Assembly: GCA_019421865.1 (NCBI GenBank)
Contig: JAHZEL010000017.1
Span: forward strand, 1-42,724
Length of the DNA: 42,724 bases
Direction: 5' to 3'
Source of the DNA: Desulfovibrionaceae bacterium
GTDB taxonomy: Bacteria > Desulfobacterota > Desulfovibrionia > Desulfovibrionales > Desulfovibrionaceae
Shown here: positions 23,751 to 31,248 of the stretch, in pieces
Layout: every line of letters begins with the position of its first letter
How positions within the stretch are numbered: position 1 is the stretch's first letter
Made by a program: the position numbers and the translations under genes
The notes under the pieces: model-generated
Told to the model about the DNA's origin: nothing
What the model saw: only the letters and a program-made list of their open reading frames with translations
Databases searched by the model: none

Positions 23751-24233
23751 TCAGGCCATTACAATGTCGGCAAACACGGCGTCGACGGCTTTGGCAAGAT
23801 CGTCCGGCGCAATGACGAACTGCAGGCCGCGTTGTCCTGCGGACACATAGATCTTATCGAAAAGTATGGCCGATTCGTCTATGCAGACGGGGTAGGGCTT
23901 TTTGGTGCCTACGGGAGAGCAGCCGCCGCGGATATATCCCGTCAGCGGCAGGACCTCTTTTAAAGGAACCATTTCCACACTTTTGTCATGAAAAACGGCG
24001 GCAAATTTTTTCAGATTGAGCTCGGCGTTGCCGGGAATGACGGCCAGAGCTATGCCGTTGGGATGGCCGCGGGTAACGAGTGTTTTGAACACGCAGGCCG
24101 GATCCACACCCATGCTTTCGGCAACGTGAGTGGCAGAAAGATCATCAAGATCAACAGGATAGCTGTTCAATTCGTAAGGGATGCCCAGTTTGTCCAGAGT
24201 CCGTGCGGCATTGGTTTTCTTGACGGCAGCCAT
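23751..24233 (-). CDS. ybaK: YbaK/EbsC family Cys-tRNA(Pro) deacylase
   Basis: A 160-aa trans-editing enzyme. The YbaK marks are present: TNAARTLDKLGIPYELNSYP, VFKTLVTRG, AVIPGNAELNLKKFA (conserved Lys) and GYIRGGCSPVGTKK (the GGxSP/GGCSP motif). The family hydrolyses Cys mischarged onto tRNA-Pro. GGGGAG is 6 bases before the ATG. A single gene, transcribed away from metNIQ. Confidence 0.92.
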   Translation of the reverse strand: MAAVKKTNAARTLDKLGIPYELNSYPVDLDDLSATHVAESMGVDPACVFKTLVTRGHPNGIALAVIPGNAELNLKKFAAVFHDKSVEMVPLKEVLPLTGYIRGGCSPVGTKKPYPVCIDESAILFDKIYVSAGQRGLQFVIAPDDLAKAVDAVFADIVMA

Positions 24234-24270
24234 AATATCTCCCCATTTGCGTCCTGAGAACGATGAAATC

Positions 24271-24295
24271 CGCCATCAGGCGATGGCGTTCTTTT
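24271..24295. other. Hairpin with T-rich 3' side between ybaK and metN
   Basis: CGCCATC (24271-24277) and GATGGCG (24282-24288) pair around AGGC, followed by TTCTTTT. It has terminator shape on the plus strand, but no plus-strand gene lies upstream, so its role is unclear. Confidence 0.35.
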
Positions 24296-24348
24296 ATCCG
24301 TGAACGGGAAGAATGTACAGCGTTCCAGCGCAGGGCGGCAGAATTCTA

Positions 24349-24377
24349 TTCACAAAAAAAGAAAAAGAGGCTATGCT
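24349..24377 (+). promoter_or_regulatory. Predicted promoter of metNIQ
   Basis: TTCACA (24349-24354, 5 of 6 consensus), 17-base spacer and TATGCT (24372-24377). Transcription would begin near 24384. Confidence 0.5.
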
Positions 24378-24382
24378 GGCAC

Positions 24383-24424
24383 GTCCTTCCGTGCGAAGGA
24401 CATATTTTTTCCCGCTGAAGCGGG
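24383..24424 (+). promoter_or_regulatory. metN leader hairpins, terminator-like plus ribosome-site hairpin
   Basis: GTCCTTC (24383-24389) pairs with GAAGGAC (24395-24401), followed by ATATTTTTT. Directly after it CCCGCT (24411-24416) pairs with AGCGGG (24419-24424) just before the GGAG of metN. The first has the form of a small attenuator. No known methionine or SAM riboswitch pattern was recognised. Confidence 0.4.
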
Positions 24425-24435
24425 TGGAGTGAAGC

Positions 24436-25443
24436 ATGGCGGAGCCAATTATCAGAATCTGCAATCTGGAAAAGAAGTACCAGAGCAAAAATTCTGAAGT
24501 GTACGCCCTGAAGGGCATTAATCTTGATATCAATCAAGGTGATATTTTCGGAATCATCGGACGAAGCGGCGCCGGCAAGTCCACGCTGGTGCGATGCATC
24601 AATATGCTGGAGCGTCCTACCGGCGGACAGGTACTGTTCGAAGGCAGGGACCTTTGCCTTCTGGACGACAGGCAGCTGCGGCAGGCCCGGCGTTCCATGG
24701 GCATGATCTTTCAGCAGTTCAATCTGCTCATGCAGCGGACTGCCATGGAAAATGTCTGTTTTCCTCTCGAACTTGTGGGAACCCCGAAGGATAAGGCCCG
24801 CAAGCGCGCGGAAGAACTGCTGGAACTGGTGGGGCTGTCCGACAGAATGAACTCCTATCCGTCGCAGCTTTCGGGCGGACAGAAGCAGCGTGTCGCCATT
24901 GCCCGCGCGCTGGCTTCCGACCCCAAGGTTCTGCTTTGCGATGAAGCGACGTCCGCGCTTGATCCGAGCACGACGGAGTCCATCCTTTCTCTTATTAAGG
25001 ATATCAATCGTCGTCTCGGTATCACCGCCGTGATCATTACGCATGAAATGAGCGTAATTGAGAAAATCTGCAGTCATGTCGCCATCATTGCCGGCGGAAA
25101 AATCGCAGAAACCGGTCCTGTGGAAGACGTGTTCTATCATCCCCGCACGGAAGCGGCGAGAACCATGGTGATTCCCGAAGCCATCAAGCCGGAAAAGCTT
25201 CCGCATGAACGGGTTGTCCGCATCGTGTTCAACGGCAGCAGCACGCTTGAGCCGGTCATCGGAAACATGATCCTTGATTGCGGCAAGCCTCTCAGTATTC
25301 TTTATTCCGACCTTCGTGAAATCGACGGCGTCGTCTGCGGTCAGATGGTCATGCAGCTGCCGGATGATCCCGTGGCCTGCGAACGCATTCGTGCCTTTGC
25401 CGCCTCCCGCGGTCTTGAACTGGAGGATATGTCCCGTGTTTGA
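24436..25443 (+). CDS. metN: Methionine ABC importer ATP-binding protein MetN
   Basis: A 335-aa ATPase. ABC motifs: Walker A GRSGAGKST (about residue 41), Q-loop FQQFNLL, signature LSGGQKQR, Walker B VLLCDEATSALD, switch ITHEMSV. The C-terminal ~80 residues form the NIL domain typical of MetN (RVVRIVFNGSSTLEPVIG...), which binds methionine and inhibits transport when it is plentiful. GGAG before the ATG. First gene of metN-metI-metQ. Confidence 0.95.
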   Translation: MAEPIIRICNLEKKYQSKNSEVYALKGINLDINQGDIFGIIGRSGAGKSTLVRCINMLERPTGGQVLFEGRDLCLLDDRQLRQARRSMGMIFQQFNLLMQRTAMENVCFPLELVGTPKDKARKRAEELLELVGLSDRMNSYPSQLSGGQKQRVAIARALASDPKVLLCDEATSALDPSTTESILSLIKDINRRLGITAVIITHEMSVIEKICSHVAIIAGGKIAETGPVEDVFYHPRTEAARTMVIPEAIKPEKLPHERVVRIVFNGSSTLEPVIGNMILDCGKPLSILYSDLREIDGVVCGQMVMQLPDDPVACERIRAFAASRGLELEDMSRV

Positions 25444-26098
25444 TATGCAGCTTGTGGAAATGCTGTGGGAAGGCGTGATCGACACCCTTTATATGACGGT
25501 GGTGTCCACGATTCTTTCCTATGTCTTCGGCATGGTGATGGGCGTGCTTCTCGTCATCTGCCGTAAGGATGGCATTGCGCCGCGTCCGGTGTTCTATGCC
25601 GTGCTCGACATGGTGGTGAATCTGACCCGATCCTTCCCTTTCCTTATTCTGATGATCGCCGTCATTCCCTTTACCCGTTTTCTTGTGGGAACGACCATCG
25701 GCAACAACGCCACCGTTGTCCCTCTGGTCATTGCGGCAGCTCCGTTTGTTGCCCGTCTTATCGAAGCCTCTCTTCTTGAGGTCGACAGCGGTGTCGTGGA
25801 AGCGGCTCAGTCCATGGGTGCGTCCACCTGGCAGATCATTTCCAAGGTGCTGCTGCCCGAAGCACTGCCTTCTCTGCTGAACGGCAGTGCCGTGGCGGCC
25901 ATTACCATTCTCGGCTATTCTGCCATGTCCGGCGCCGTGGGCGGCGGCGGTCTCGGCAAGCTGGCCATCATGTACGGCTACAACAGGTATCAGACGGATA
26001 TCATGTTCGCCACCATCATTCTTCTGATCGTTATCGTTCAGCTGTTCCAGATGCTGGGCAACTGGGCAACGAAACGCTTTGACAAGCGTGTCTTCTAA
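25436..26098 (+). CDS. metI: Methionine ABC importer permease MetI
   Basis: A 220-aa permease with five to six membrane helices. The MetI family pattern is visible from LWEGVIDTLYMTVVSTILSYVFG through the EAA loop (EAAQSMGASTWQIISKVLLPEALPSLL) to GYSAMSGAVGGGGLGKLAI. The GTG at 25436 overlaps the metN end and sits 9 bases after GGAGG; the ATG at 25445 is the alternative but is too far from that site. Confidence 0.93.
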   Translation: MFDMQLVEMLWEGVIDTLYMTVVSTILSYVFGMVMGVLLVICRKDGIAPRPVFYAVLDMVVNLTRSFPFLILMIAVIPFTRFLVGTTIGNNATVVPLVIAAAPFVARLIEASLLEVDSGVVEAAQSMGASTWQIISKVLLPEALPSLLNGSAVAAITILGYSAMSGAVGGGGLGKLAIMYGYNRYQTDIMFATIILLIVIVQLFQMLGNWATKRFDKRVF

Positions 26099-26133
26099 TT
26101 GGTGCTCTGCACCGGAACACTTGTGAGGTTTTC

Positions 26134-26934
26134 ATGAAACTCTGCCCCGTTCTTTTTTCGGCGCTGCTTTCCGTTGTATTTGCGGGAGCTTCTTTCCAGG
26201 CCGAGGCCGCCGAGGTCAAGGTTGGAGCTTCTCCTACCCCCCATGCCGAAATTCTCAAGGCTGCCATACCGCTGATGAAGGCCAAGGGACATGATCTCAA
26301 GATCATCGAATATGCCGACTACGTTCAGCCCAACATGGCCCTTGATGCCGGGGAACTCGATGCGAACTACTTCCAGCATCAGCCCTATCTTTCCGACTTC
26401 AATAAGGAAAAGGGGACCAAGCTGATTTCCATTGCTTCCGTGCACTATGAACCCTTCGGCATCTACGCCGGAAAGAGCAAGTCTCTCAAGGACCTCAAGA
26501 AGGGCGCCGTTGTGGCTGTTCCCAACGATACCACCAATGAAGCCCGCGCGCTTCTGCTTCTCCAGGCCAATGGTCTGATCAAGCTGAAGGATGATGCCGG
26601 TCTCAGCGCGACCCGCCGCGACATCGTGGAAAATCCCAACAAGCTGAAGATTGAGGAACTTGAAGCCGCTCAGCTCGTTCGTTCTCTGCCTGACGTGGAT
26701 TTTGCCACCATCAACGGCAACTACGCCATTCTCGGCAGTCTGAAGGTTAAGGACGCTCTTGCTGCCGAAACCGCCGATTCCATTGCCGCTACGACCTATG
26801 CCAACATTCTGGCTGTTCGTGAAGGCGACGAAAAGAGACCTGAACTTCAGGCTCTTGCGGAAGTCCTGAAGAGCGACGAAATCAAGAAGTTCATCAATGA
26901 CAAGTACGAGGGAGCCGTGGTTCCCGCCAAGTAG
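26134..26934 (+). CDS. metQ: Methionine-binding periplasmic protein MetQ
   Basis: A 266-aa NlpA-family binding protein. Signal peptide MKLCPVLFSALLSVVFAGASFQAEA, then VKVGASPTPHAEIL, PNMALDAGELDANYFQHQPYL, VHYEPFGIYAGKSKSL, VAVPNDTTNEARALLLLQ and ATINGNYAI, all typical of MetQ. Most MetQ proteins are lipoproteins, but no lipobox Cys follows this signal peptide, so it is probably soluble. Last gene of the operon, followed by a strong terminator. Confidence 0.93.
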   Translation: MKLCPVLFSALLSVVFAGASFQAEAAEVKVGASPTPHAEILKAAIPLMKAKGHDLKIIEYADYVQPNMALDAGELDANYFQHQPYLSDFNKEKGTKLISIASVHYEPFGIYAGKSKSLKDLKKGAVVAVPNDTTNEARALLLLQANGLIKLKDDAGLSATRRDIVENPNKLKIEELEAAQLVRSLPDVDFATINGNYAILGSLKVKDALAAETADSIAATTYANILAVREGDEKRPELQALAEVLKSDEIKKFINDKYEGAVVPAK

Positions 26935-26967
26935 TGTTTCCCGGTCATCCGTACCGGAACAGTACAG

Positions 26968-27013
26968 ACACCTTTCCAGAGCCAAGACGTCGTTCTGGAA
27001 AGGTGTTTTTTTT
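26968..27013 (+). terminator. Intrinsic terminator of metNIQ
   Basis: A perfect 13-bp stem (26968-26980 with 26994-27006), 13-nt loop, and a run of about ten T, 33 bases after the metQ stop. Confidence 0.93.
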
Positions 27014-27027
27014 AAGCATCAACGCAG

Positions 27028-27144
27028 ACGGGACCAGAATGGTCTGGACTCTGGAGCCGGAGACCATCACTGCTGAAAAGAGAGTCCGGTGTAACCTGGC
27101 GAGCGGAGTGGGCGAGCGAAACTCTTCTGCTGAAGAGTCTTTTC
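27028..27144 (+). ncRNA. Possible small structured RNA between metQ and hydA
   Basis: This stretch has several mutually compatible or competing stems: GGACTCT (27046-27052) with AGAGTCC (27081-27087), and a CCGGA/TCCGG pair inside them. It ends in a terminator-like hairpin ACTCTTC (27121-27127), TGCT, GAAGAGT (27132-27138), then CTTTT. No open frame fits it and no known RNA family was recognised. A short stable RNA is possible; the evidence is structural only. Confidence 0.3.
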
Positions 27145-27591
27145 AATAAGTCTACGCCCAGCAGAAAGGAAAGGCCTCTCATCAGGCCGGGCTGCCGTCG
27201 CTTTTCAGAAAGCGTATAATGCGTGCGACATGAAAAAACGGAAAAGCTTGTGCAAAGCGCGGACAGGAAAAAGAGAGCAGGGCACGGGTACTCGCCGACA
27301 CGACATCAGTCGTCGCATGCGAAATTTTTTCAGCTCGTATATGTGTTTTCCTCCGTTTTCCATAGGGAATCCGGTCGCTTTCAGCAAGGAAGATAAAGCA
27401 GACCGTGTAAGGAGACTTGCCAACAATAGTTTGAAATGATTTATCAATATTATATATGTGAAGGAAAAATTCTGCTGAATTATTTACAAGGGGCGATTAA
27501 TGAGATAAGGTGCTAAAAAGCAATGTATCCCGACCTGTCCGCTTTTCACGCGGGGGATTCATGGCCGAACATCTTACCTGTGGAGAGTTGA
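27145..27591. other. Spacer upstream of hydA
   Basis: No convincing gene. A lone TATAAT lies at 27215-27220 without a good -35 element. The last 150 bases before hydA are AT-rich and include several possible -10 elements. GGAGAG precedes the hydA ATG. The hydA promoter cannot be assigned. Confidence 0.4.
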
Positions 27592-28842
27592 ATGGCTCGT
27601 ATTACTATGGAGCATGTGCAGTATGAAGCGCATGTCCCCGCGGTTGGGAGCAACCCGGACCAGCTTTCTTTTGTGCAGATCGATCCTAAAAAGTGCATCG
27701 GCTGCGATTCCTGCCAGCGCTACTGCCCTGTGGATGCCATCTATGGTGCTTCCGGCAAGGTGCATAGCATTCCTCATCCCGAAGTCTGCATCAACTGCGG
27801 TCAGTGCCTTGTCCACTGCCCCCAGGGTGCCATTTATGAAGAACAGACCTGGGTTCCTGAACTGGAGCAGAAGCTGGCCGACAAGAATGTGAAGTGCATC
27901 GCCATGCCTGCCCCGGCCGTGCGCTATGCCCTTGGCGAAGCCTTCGGTATGCCCGTCGGTTCCGTGACCACCGGTCGCATGCTGACCGCTCTCAAGATGC
28001 TGGGCTTTGCCCACTGCTGGGACACCGAATTCACGGCTGACGTCACCATCTGGGAAGAAGCTTCCGAATTCGTGGAACGTCTGAAGGCCCAGAAGGATCT
28101 GCCTCAGTTCACCTCCTGCTGCCCCGGCTGGCAGAAGTACTGTGAAACCTACTATCCCGATCTTCTTCCCCATTTCTCTTCCTGCAAGTCTCCCGTGGGC
28201 ATGAACGGTGCTCTCTCCAAGACCTACGGTGCCGAGCAGAAGGGCTATGACAAGGACAAGATCTATACTGTTTCCATCATGCCCTGCGTGGCCAAGAAGT
28301 ATGAAGGCCTGCGCCCTGAACTTAATTCCAGCGGCACGCGCGACATCGACGCCACCATCAATACCCGCGAACTGGCCTACATGATCAAGAAGGCCGGTAT
28401 TGATCTGGCTCACCTGCCGGAAAGCGGTGTGGACAGCCTCATGGGCGAATCCACCGGCGGCGCCACCATCTTCGGCGTGACCGGCGGCGTTATGGAAGCG
28501 GCTCTTCGCTTTGCCTATCAGGCCGTGACCGGTGAAAAGCCCGGTAAAATGGATTTCCATCCTGTGCGCGGCATGGAAGGCTTCAGAGAAGCCACCATCA
28601 ACATCGCCGGTACGGAAGTCAAGGTTGCTGTCGTTCACGGCGCCAAGAACTTCCCGGCCGTTCTCAACAAAGTTCGTGCCGGAGAATGCCCGTATCACTT
28701 CATTGAATTCATGGCCTGCCCCGGCGGCTGCGTCTGCGGCGGTGGTCAGCCCATCATGCCCACCGTGTGGGATGTGTTTGAGCACAAAGCCGGTCAGCTC
28801 TTTGCTAGTTACAGACAGCGCCTCGAAGAAAGCCAGGCATAA
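27592..28842 (+). CDS. hydA: Periplasmic [FeFe] hydrogenase large subunit HydA
   Basis: A 416-aa hydrogenase very like the D. vulgaris enzyme throughout its length. The N-terminus carries two [4Fe-4S] motifs (CIGCDSCQRYCP and CINCGQCLVHCP, residues ~35-80). The H-cluster motifs are TSCCPGW (L1, about residue 178), MPCVAKKYE (L2, about 233) and FMACPGGCVCGGGQP (L3, about 374). It oxidises or makes H2 at the H-cluster, passing electrons to periplasmic cytochromes c3. It has no signal peptide of its own and is exported with HydB, whose Tat signal serves the pair. It is 9 bases ahead of hydB. Confidence 0.97.
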   Translation: MARITMEHVQYEAHVPAVGSNPDQLSFVQIDPKKCIGCDSCQRYCPVDAIYGASGKVHSIPHPEVCINCGQCLVHCPQGAIYEEQTWVPELEQKLADKNVKCIAMPAPAVRYALGEAFGMPVGSVTTGRMLTALKMLGFAHCWDTEFTADVTIWEEASEFVERLKAQKDLPQFTSCCPGWQKYCETYYPDLLPHFSSCKSPVGMNGALSKTYGAEQKGYDKDKIYTVSIMPCVAKKYEGLRPELNSSGTRDIDATINTRELAYMIKKAGIDLAHLPESGVDSLMGESTGGATIFGVTGGVMEAALRFAYQAVTGEKPGKMDFHPVRGMEGFREATINIAGTEVKVAVVHGAKNFPAVLNKVRAGECPYHFIEFMACPGGCVCGGGQPIMPTVWDVFEHKAGQLFASYRQRLEESQA

Positions 28843-28851
28843 GGAGATTCC

Positions 28852-29229
28852 ATGTCCATCAAAAGCATTACCCGCCGTGGTTTTCTGCGCGGCTGCTGCA
28901 TCCTCACCGGCGGTCTGGCCCTCGGCATTCACTGGACCGGTCGCGCCGTGGCCGGTGTTCGCAGCATTAAGGATTACATGCAGGAACGCATCGCCAGCGT
29001 GTATCGCGAAGATAAGTCCTTTGCGCATCGTGCCTCCCAGGATAACGTGCAGGTTCAGGAACTCTATCAGAAGTTCCTGGACAAGCCGCTGAGCGAAAAG
29101 TCCCACCATCTGCTGCACACCAAGTGGTACGACAAGTCCGCTGCCGTGAAGAAGCTTCATGCAGAAGGTCAGTATCCCGGACCTCGTGGCGGTGAATTCC
29201 GCTACAAGAAGTATCCTTATGAAGCCTAA
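28852..29229 (+). CDS. hydB: Periplasmic [FeFe] hydrogenase small subunit HydB
   Basis: A 125-aa subunit with a Tat signal (TRRGFLRGCCILTGGLALGIHWTGRAVA), then the short helical HydB domain (VRSIKDYMQERIASVYREDK...) that wraps around HydA. AAGGAG is 5 bases before the ATG. The pair is exported folded. The maturation genes hydEFG are not in the window. Confidence 0.95.
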   Translation: MSIKSITRRGFLRGCCILTGGLALGIHWTGRAVAGVRSIKDYMQERIASVYREDKSFAHRASQDNVQVQELYQKFLDKPLSEKSHHLLHTKWYDKSAAVKKLHAEGQYPGPRGGEFRYKKYPYEA

Positions 29230-29250
29230 GTGCTGATGTGATTCAAAAAA

Positions 29251-29282
29251 AGAGCTCCGCAAATTGCGGGGCTCTTTTTTTA
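29251..29282 (+). terminator. Intrinsic terminator of hydAB
   Basis: An 11-bp stem with one G-U pair (29251-29261 with 29265-29275) around AAT, followed by seven T, 22 bases after the hydB stop. Confidence 0.92.
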
Positions 29283-30370
29283 TCTCATGAGTCAGTAGAG
29301 TCATCGAAAACGACGGAAGTTGAAACCGTGCTGTAAAAATACCTAGAATATTCTGAATTTCCATTCCACCGTATAGGACATGCGAAGAGGACGAGTTGTG
29401 ATGTCCTAGGAAGAAGAGGGCGGTGCTGCACGAAGAGTGAACCAAGTTTTTTTAGGTGAAAATGGTCGGCAAAAGCTTTCTTAGAGAGGAGATCTTTCAA
29501 GAAAGAGCAGCATCAGGAGGAGAGCCAGAAACACAGAGGCTTTGTGCTCGGAATCGGTATCGTTCAGAATTTCAATTTATGGTGAGAGGAGAAAGGTAGA
29601 GAGGTTACGGGCGCTTCCTCTTTTCAAAATGTCAGTTGTATTTTTTGAATAGAAACAGCCAAGTGCAACTAACATATTTTTGCAGCTATCATAAAAGAGC
29701 GACCGTAGAACTTTGAGCTGCCTTGCATAAACTTTTGGTTCGTTTGGGAGACGAGCTTGGCAAGCCTCTTACGGCCGACCGCTTGAGGGAGTAACGACAT
29801 TTTGACCTTCTCAGCTGATATGCGTGATGGCTCCATGACCCCAAAGTGGTGGAAGGCATTCGTAGAAAAGAAGGGGCCCCCCTACAAAAAATGGTAGAGT
29901 AGGGGAGTGCAGATTCTATGCGACAGGCACAAATAATCGGGGGATGTTTCTGAACTCAGCATGGAAGTCTTGACGCCGGTCTCGTAAGAGGCGTTCATCA
30001 AAGAAAGGGAAGGGGCCTCACAGATTTAAAAGCGGAGTTTTTGAGGTTCTTCGAAAGTTGATCGCAGACGGAACAACTTCCTCGTCTTTTGTGAAAAGGA
30101 TATAGCGCTTTTTTGAAGTAAAGCTTCAATTGTTTGCGACACTGGCTATCCTGAGATAGTATAGAGAATATAAAAACATATTATTTACAATTGGTTATTT
30201 ATATATCTGACCACTGAGCAAAAGTCAGGTTTGATCGCATAGCTTCATCCAGTAGCAGCAAAATCCATCAGATTGCTGTGAAATGCACCGCACAGATCAT
30301 CCACGGTTCGGTGCATCTTTGTGTTTGTCCCGGTATGCAGTTTTTACAAAAACGCAAAAAATAAAATCCA
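29283..30370. other. Gene-poor AT-richer stretch, possibly decayed sequence
   Basis: Nearly 1.1 kb with no frame that has both a ribosome binding site and a recognisable protein. Short frames on both strands are interrupted often. Base composition is visibly lower in GC than the flanking hydAB and glp genes. It may hold remains of a mobile element or old gene, but I could not match any transposase. A 7-bp inverted repeat (AGGACAT / ATGTCCT) near 29380-29408 is the only small structure noted. Confidence 0.45.
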
Positions 30371-30488
30371 AGTTTCCGAGAAACTGAGCCTGAAAATCCG
30401 CCTTTCGCGACGCGAGGGGCGGATTTTTTATTTTCGGGCCTTAGAATGGCTCCTGTGCGTTTTTTATCTTTTTACTCCATTTGCAGAT
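30371..30488 (+). repeat. 118-bp inverted repeat, left copy
   Basis: Matches the reverse complement of 31123-31240 at 117 of 118 positions (the sole difference is C versus T in the hairpin loop, GCGAC against GCGAT). It contains a terminator hairpin (AATCCGCC...GGGCGGATT and six T). Confidence 0.95.
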
Positions 30489-30546
30489 CTACTGAGACGC
30501 GCCTCCCAGCGTATCCGTACGTTTACGAAGTCCCGTGATGTTGAGT

Positions 30547-30684
30547 TTACAGGAAATGTTTGAACTTGTAGTCCGGTACGTTGATGAATGGGCGGGGTTC
30601 GCCGCGGTAGGATACTTGGGATAGGATTCTGTAGGAAATCTTTTCGGGATCGTCGGAACAGTCGCATACATATAGAAAGATCAC
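30547..30684 (-). CDS. Small open frame of unknown function inside the repeat-bounded segment
   Basis: A 45-codon frame from GTG 30684 to TAA 30547, with a protein-like sequence (…YVCDCSDDPEKIS…RPFINVPDYKFKHFL). It is not recognised, has no clear ribosome binding site, and may be a fragment of a longer lost gene. Confidence 0.3.
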   Translation of the reverse strand: MIFLYVCDCSDDPEKISYRILSQVSYRGEPRPFINVPDYKFKHFL

Positions 30685-30873
30685 TTATGAAGGGAATACA
30701 CTCTAACGAAGACCATTTCTAAAAACGCGGTGCTGCATGGAGCGTGATCACTGGAGAACTAAAGGGCTAGGCATGGCTGTAACCAATTGCTTTTTCTTTG
30801 ACTCTTTTTTTGTCTCATAATGTAAATTATGTTAATTTTTAAAAATAAACAAAATCACACCAAAAAAAACTTA

Positions 30874-31086
30874 TCAAACATCCCTCCACTCCACCTCAAA
30901 TCCTAACCTACCTATAGCGCGCAATACCCTTATGAATTTCATGCCACTAAGCCTCCATAGGGAACGCGTCAAATCAAAAGCTGAGAACTCATGCGAAAAC
31001 AGGGCGTCACGTTTATTCCATATTTTCATACTAAAAACTTCAAAAGCTCCGTGGCCGATATTGCCTTTGTGATCATCGAGCTCCAC
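30874..31086 (-). CDS. Small open frame of unknown function, probable gene fragment
   Basis: A 70-codon frame from GTG 31086; the same frame is open for three more codons upstream (G-N-W). Residues such as WVELDDHKGNIGHGAFEVFSMKIW look like the interior of a folded protein, so it may be a truncated gene. The family is not recognised. It lies just inside the right inverted repeat. Confidence 0.35.
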   Translation of the reverse strand: MELDDHKGNIGHGAFEVFSMKIWNKRDALFSHEFSAFDLTRSLWRLSGMKFIRVLRAIGRLGFEVEWRDV

Positions 31087-31122
31087 CCAGTTTCCTTAAA
31101 AGACCGGTCTCCGATAAAAAAT

Positions 31123-31240
31123 ATCTGCAAATGGAGTAAAAAGATAAAAAACGCACAGGAGCCATTCTAAGGCCCGAAAATAAAAAATCCGCCCCTCGCA
31201 TCGCGAAAGGCGGATTTTCAGGCTCAGTTTCTCGGAAACT
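31123..31240 (-). repeat. 118-bp inverted repeat, right copy, includes glpC terminator
   Basis: Reverse complement of 30371-30488 with one mismatch. On the minus strand it begins 8 bases after the glpC stop. Confidence 0.95.
31180..31223 (-). terminator. Intrinsic terminator of glpABC, within the inverted repeat
   Basis: On the minus strand AATCCGCC pairs with GGCGGATT around a short loop, followed by six U. It lies about 30 bases after the glpC stop. The left repeat carries the same hairpin in plus orientation (about 30394-30434), where no gene precedes it. Confidence 0.85.
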
Positions 31241-31248
31241 GAAGACGG

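Larger units (their letters stand above)
30489..31122. other. 634-bp segment enclosed by the inverted repeats
   Basis: AT-rich segment holding two short minus-strand frames (30547-30684 and 30874-31086) and a long A/T-rich centre at about 30785-30870. No recombinase or transposase is encoded inside. Confidence 0.6.

Noticed and set aside
24240..24435. SAM or TPP riboswitch upstream of metN
   Set aside because: CTGAGA occurs at about 24254 but the rest of the TPP core is missing, and no S-box core elements were found.
27430..27470. FNR/CRP-type site before hydA (TTGA...TCAA)
   Set aside because: The half-sites are nine bases apart rather than the usual six, and the flanks do not fit the consensus.
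27574..29445. A 623-codon minus-strand frame opposite hydAB
   Set aside because: Shadow of HydA/HydB, whose H-cluster motifs and Tat signal are clear.
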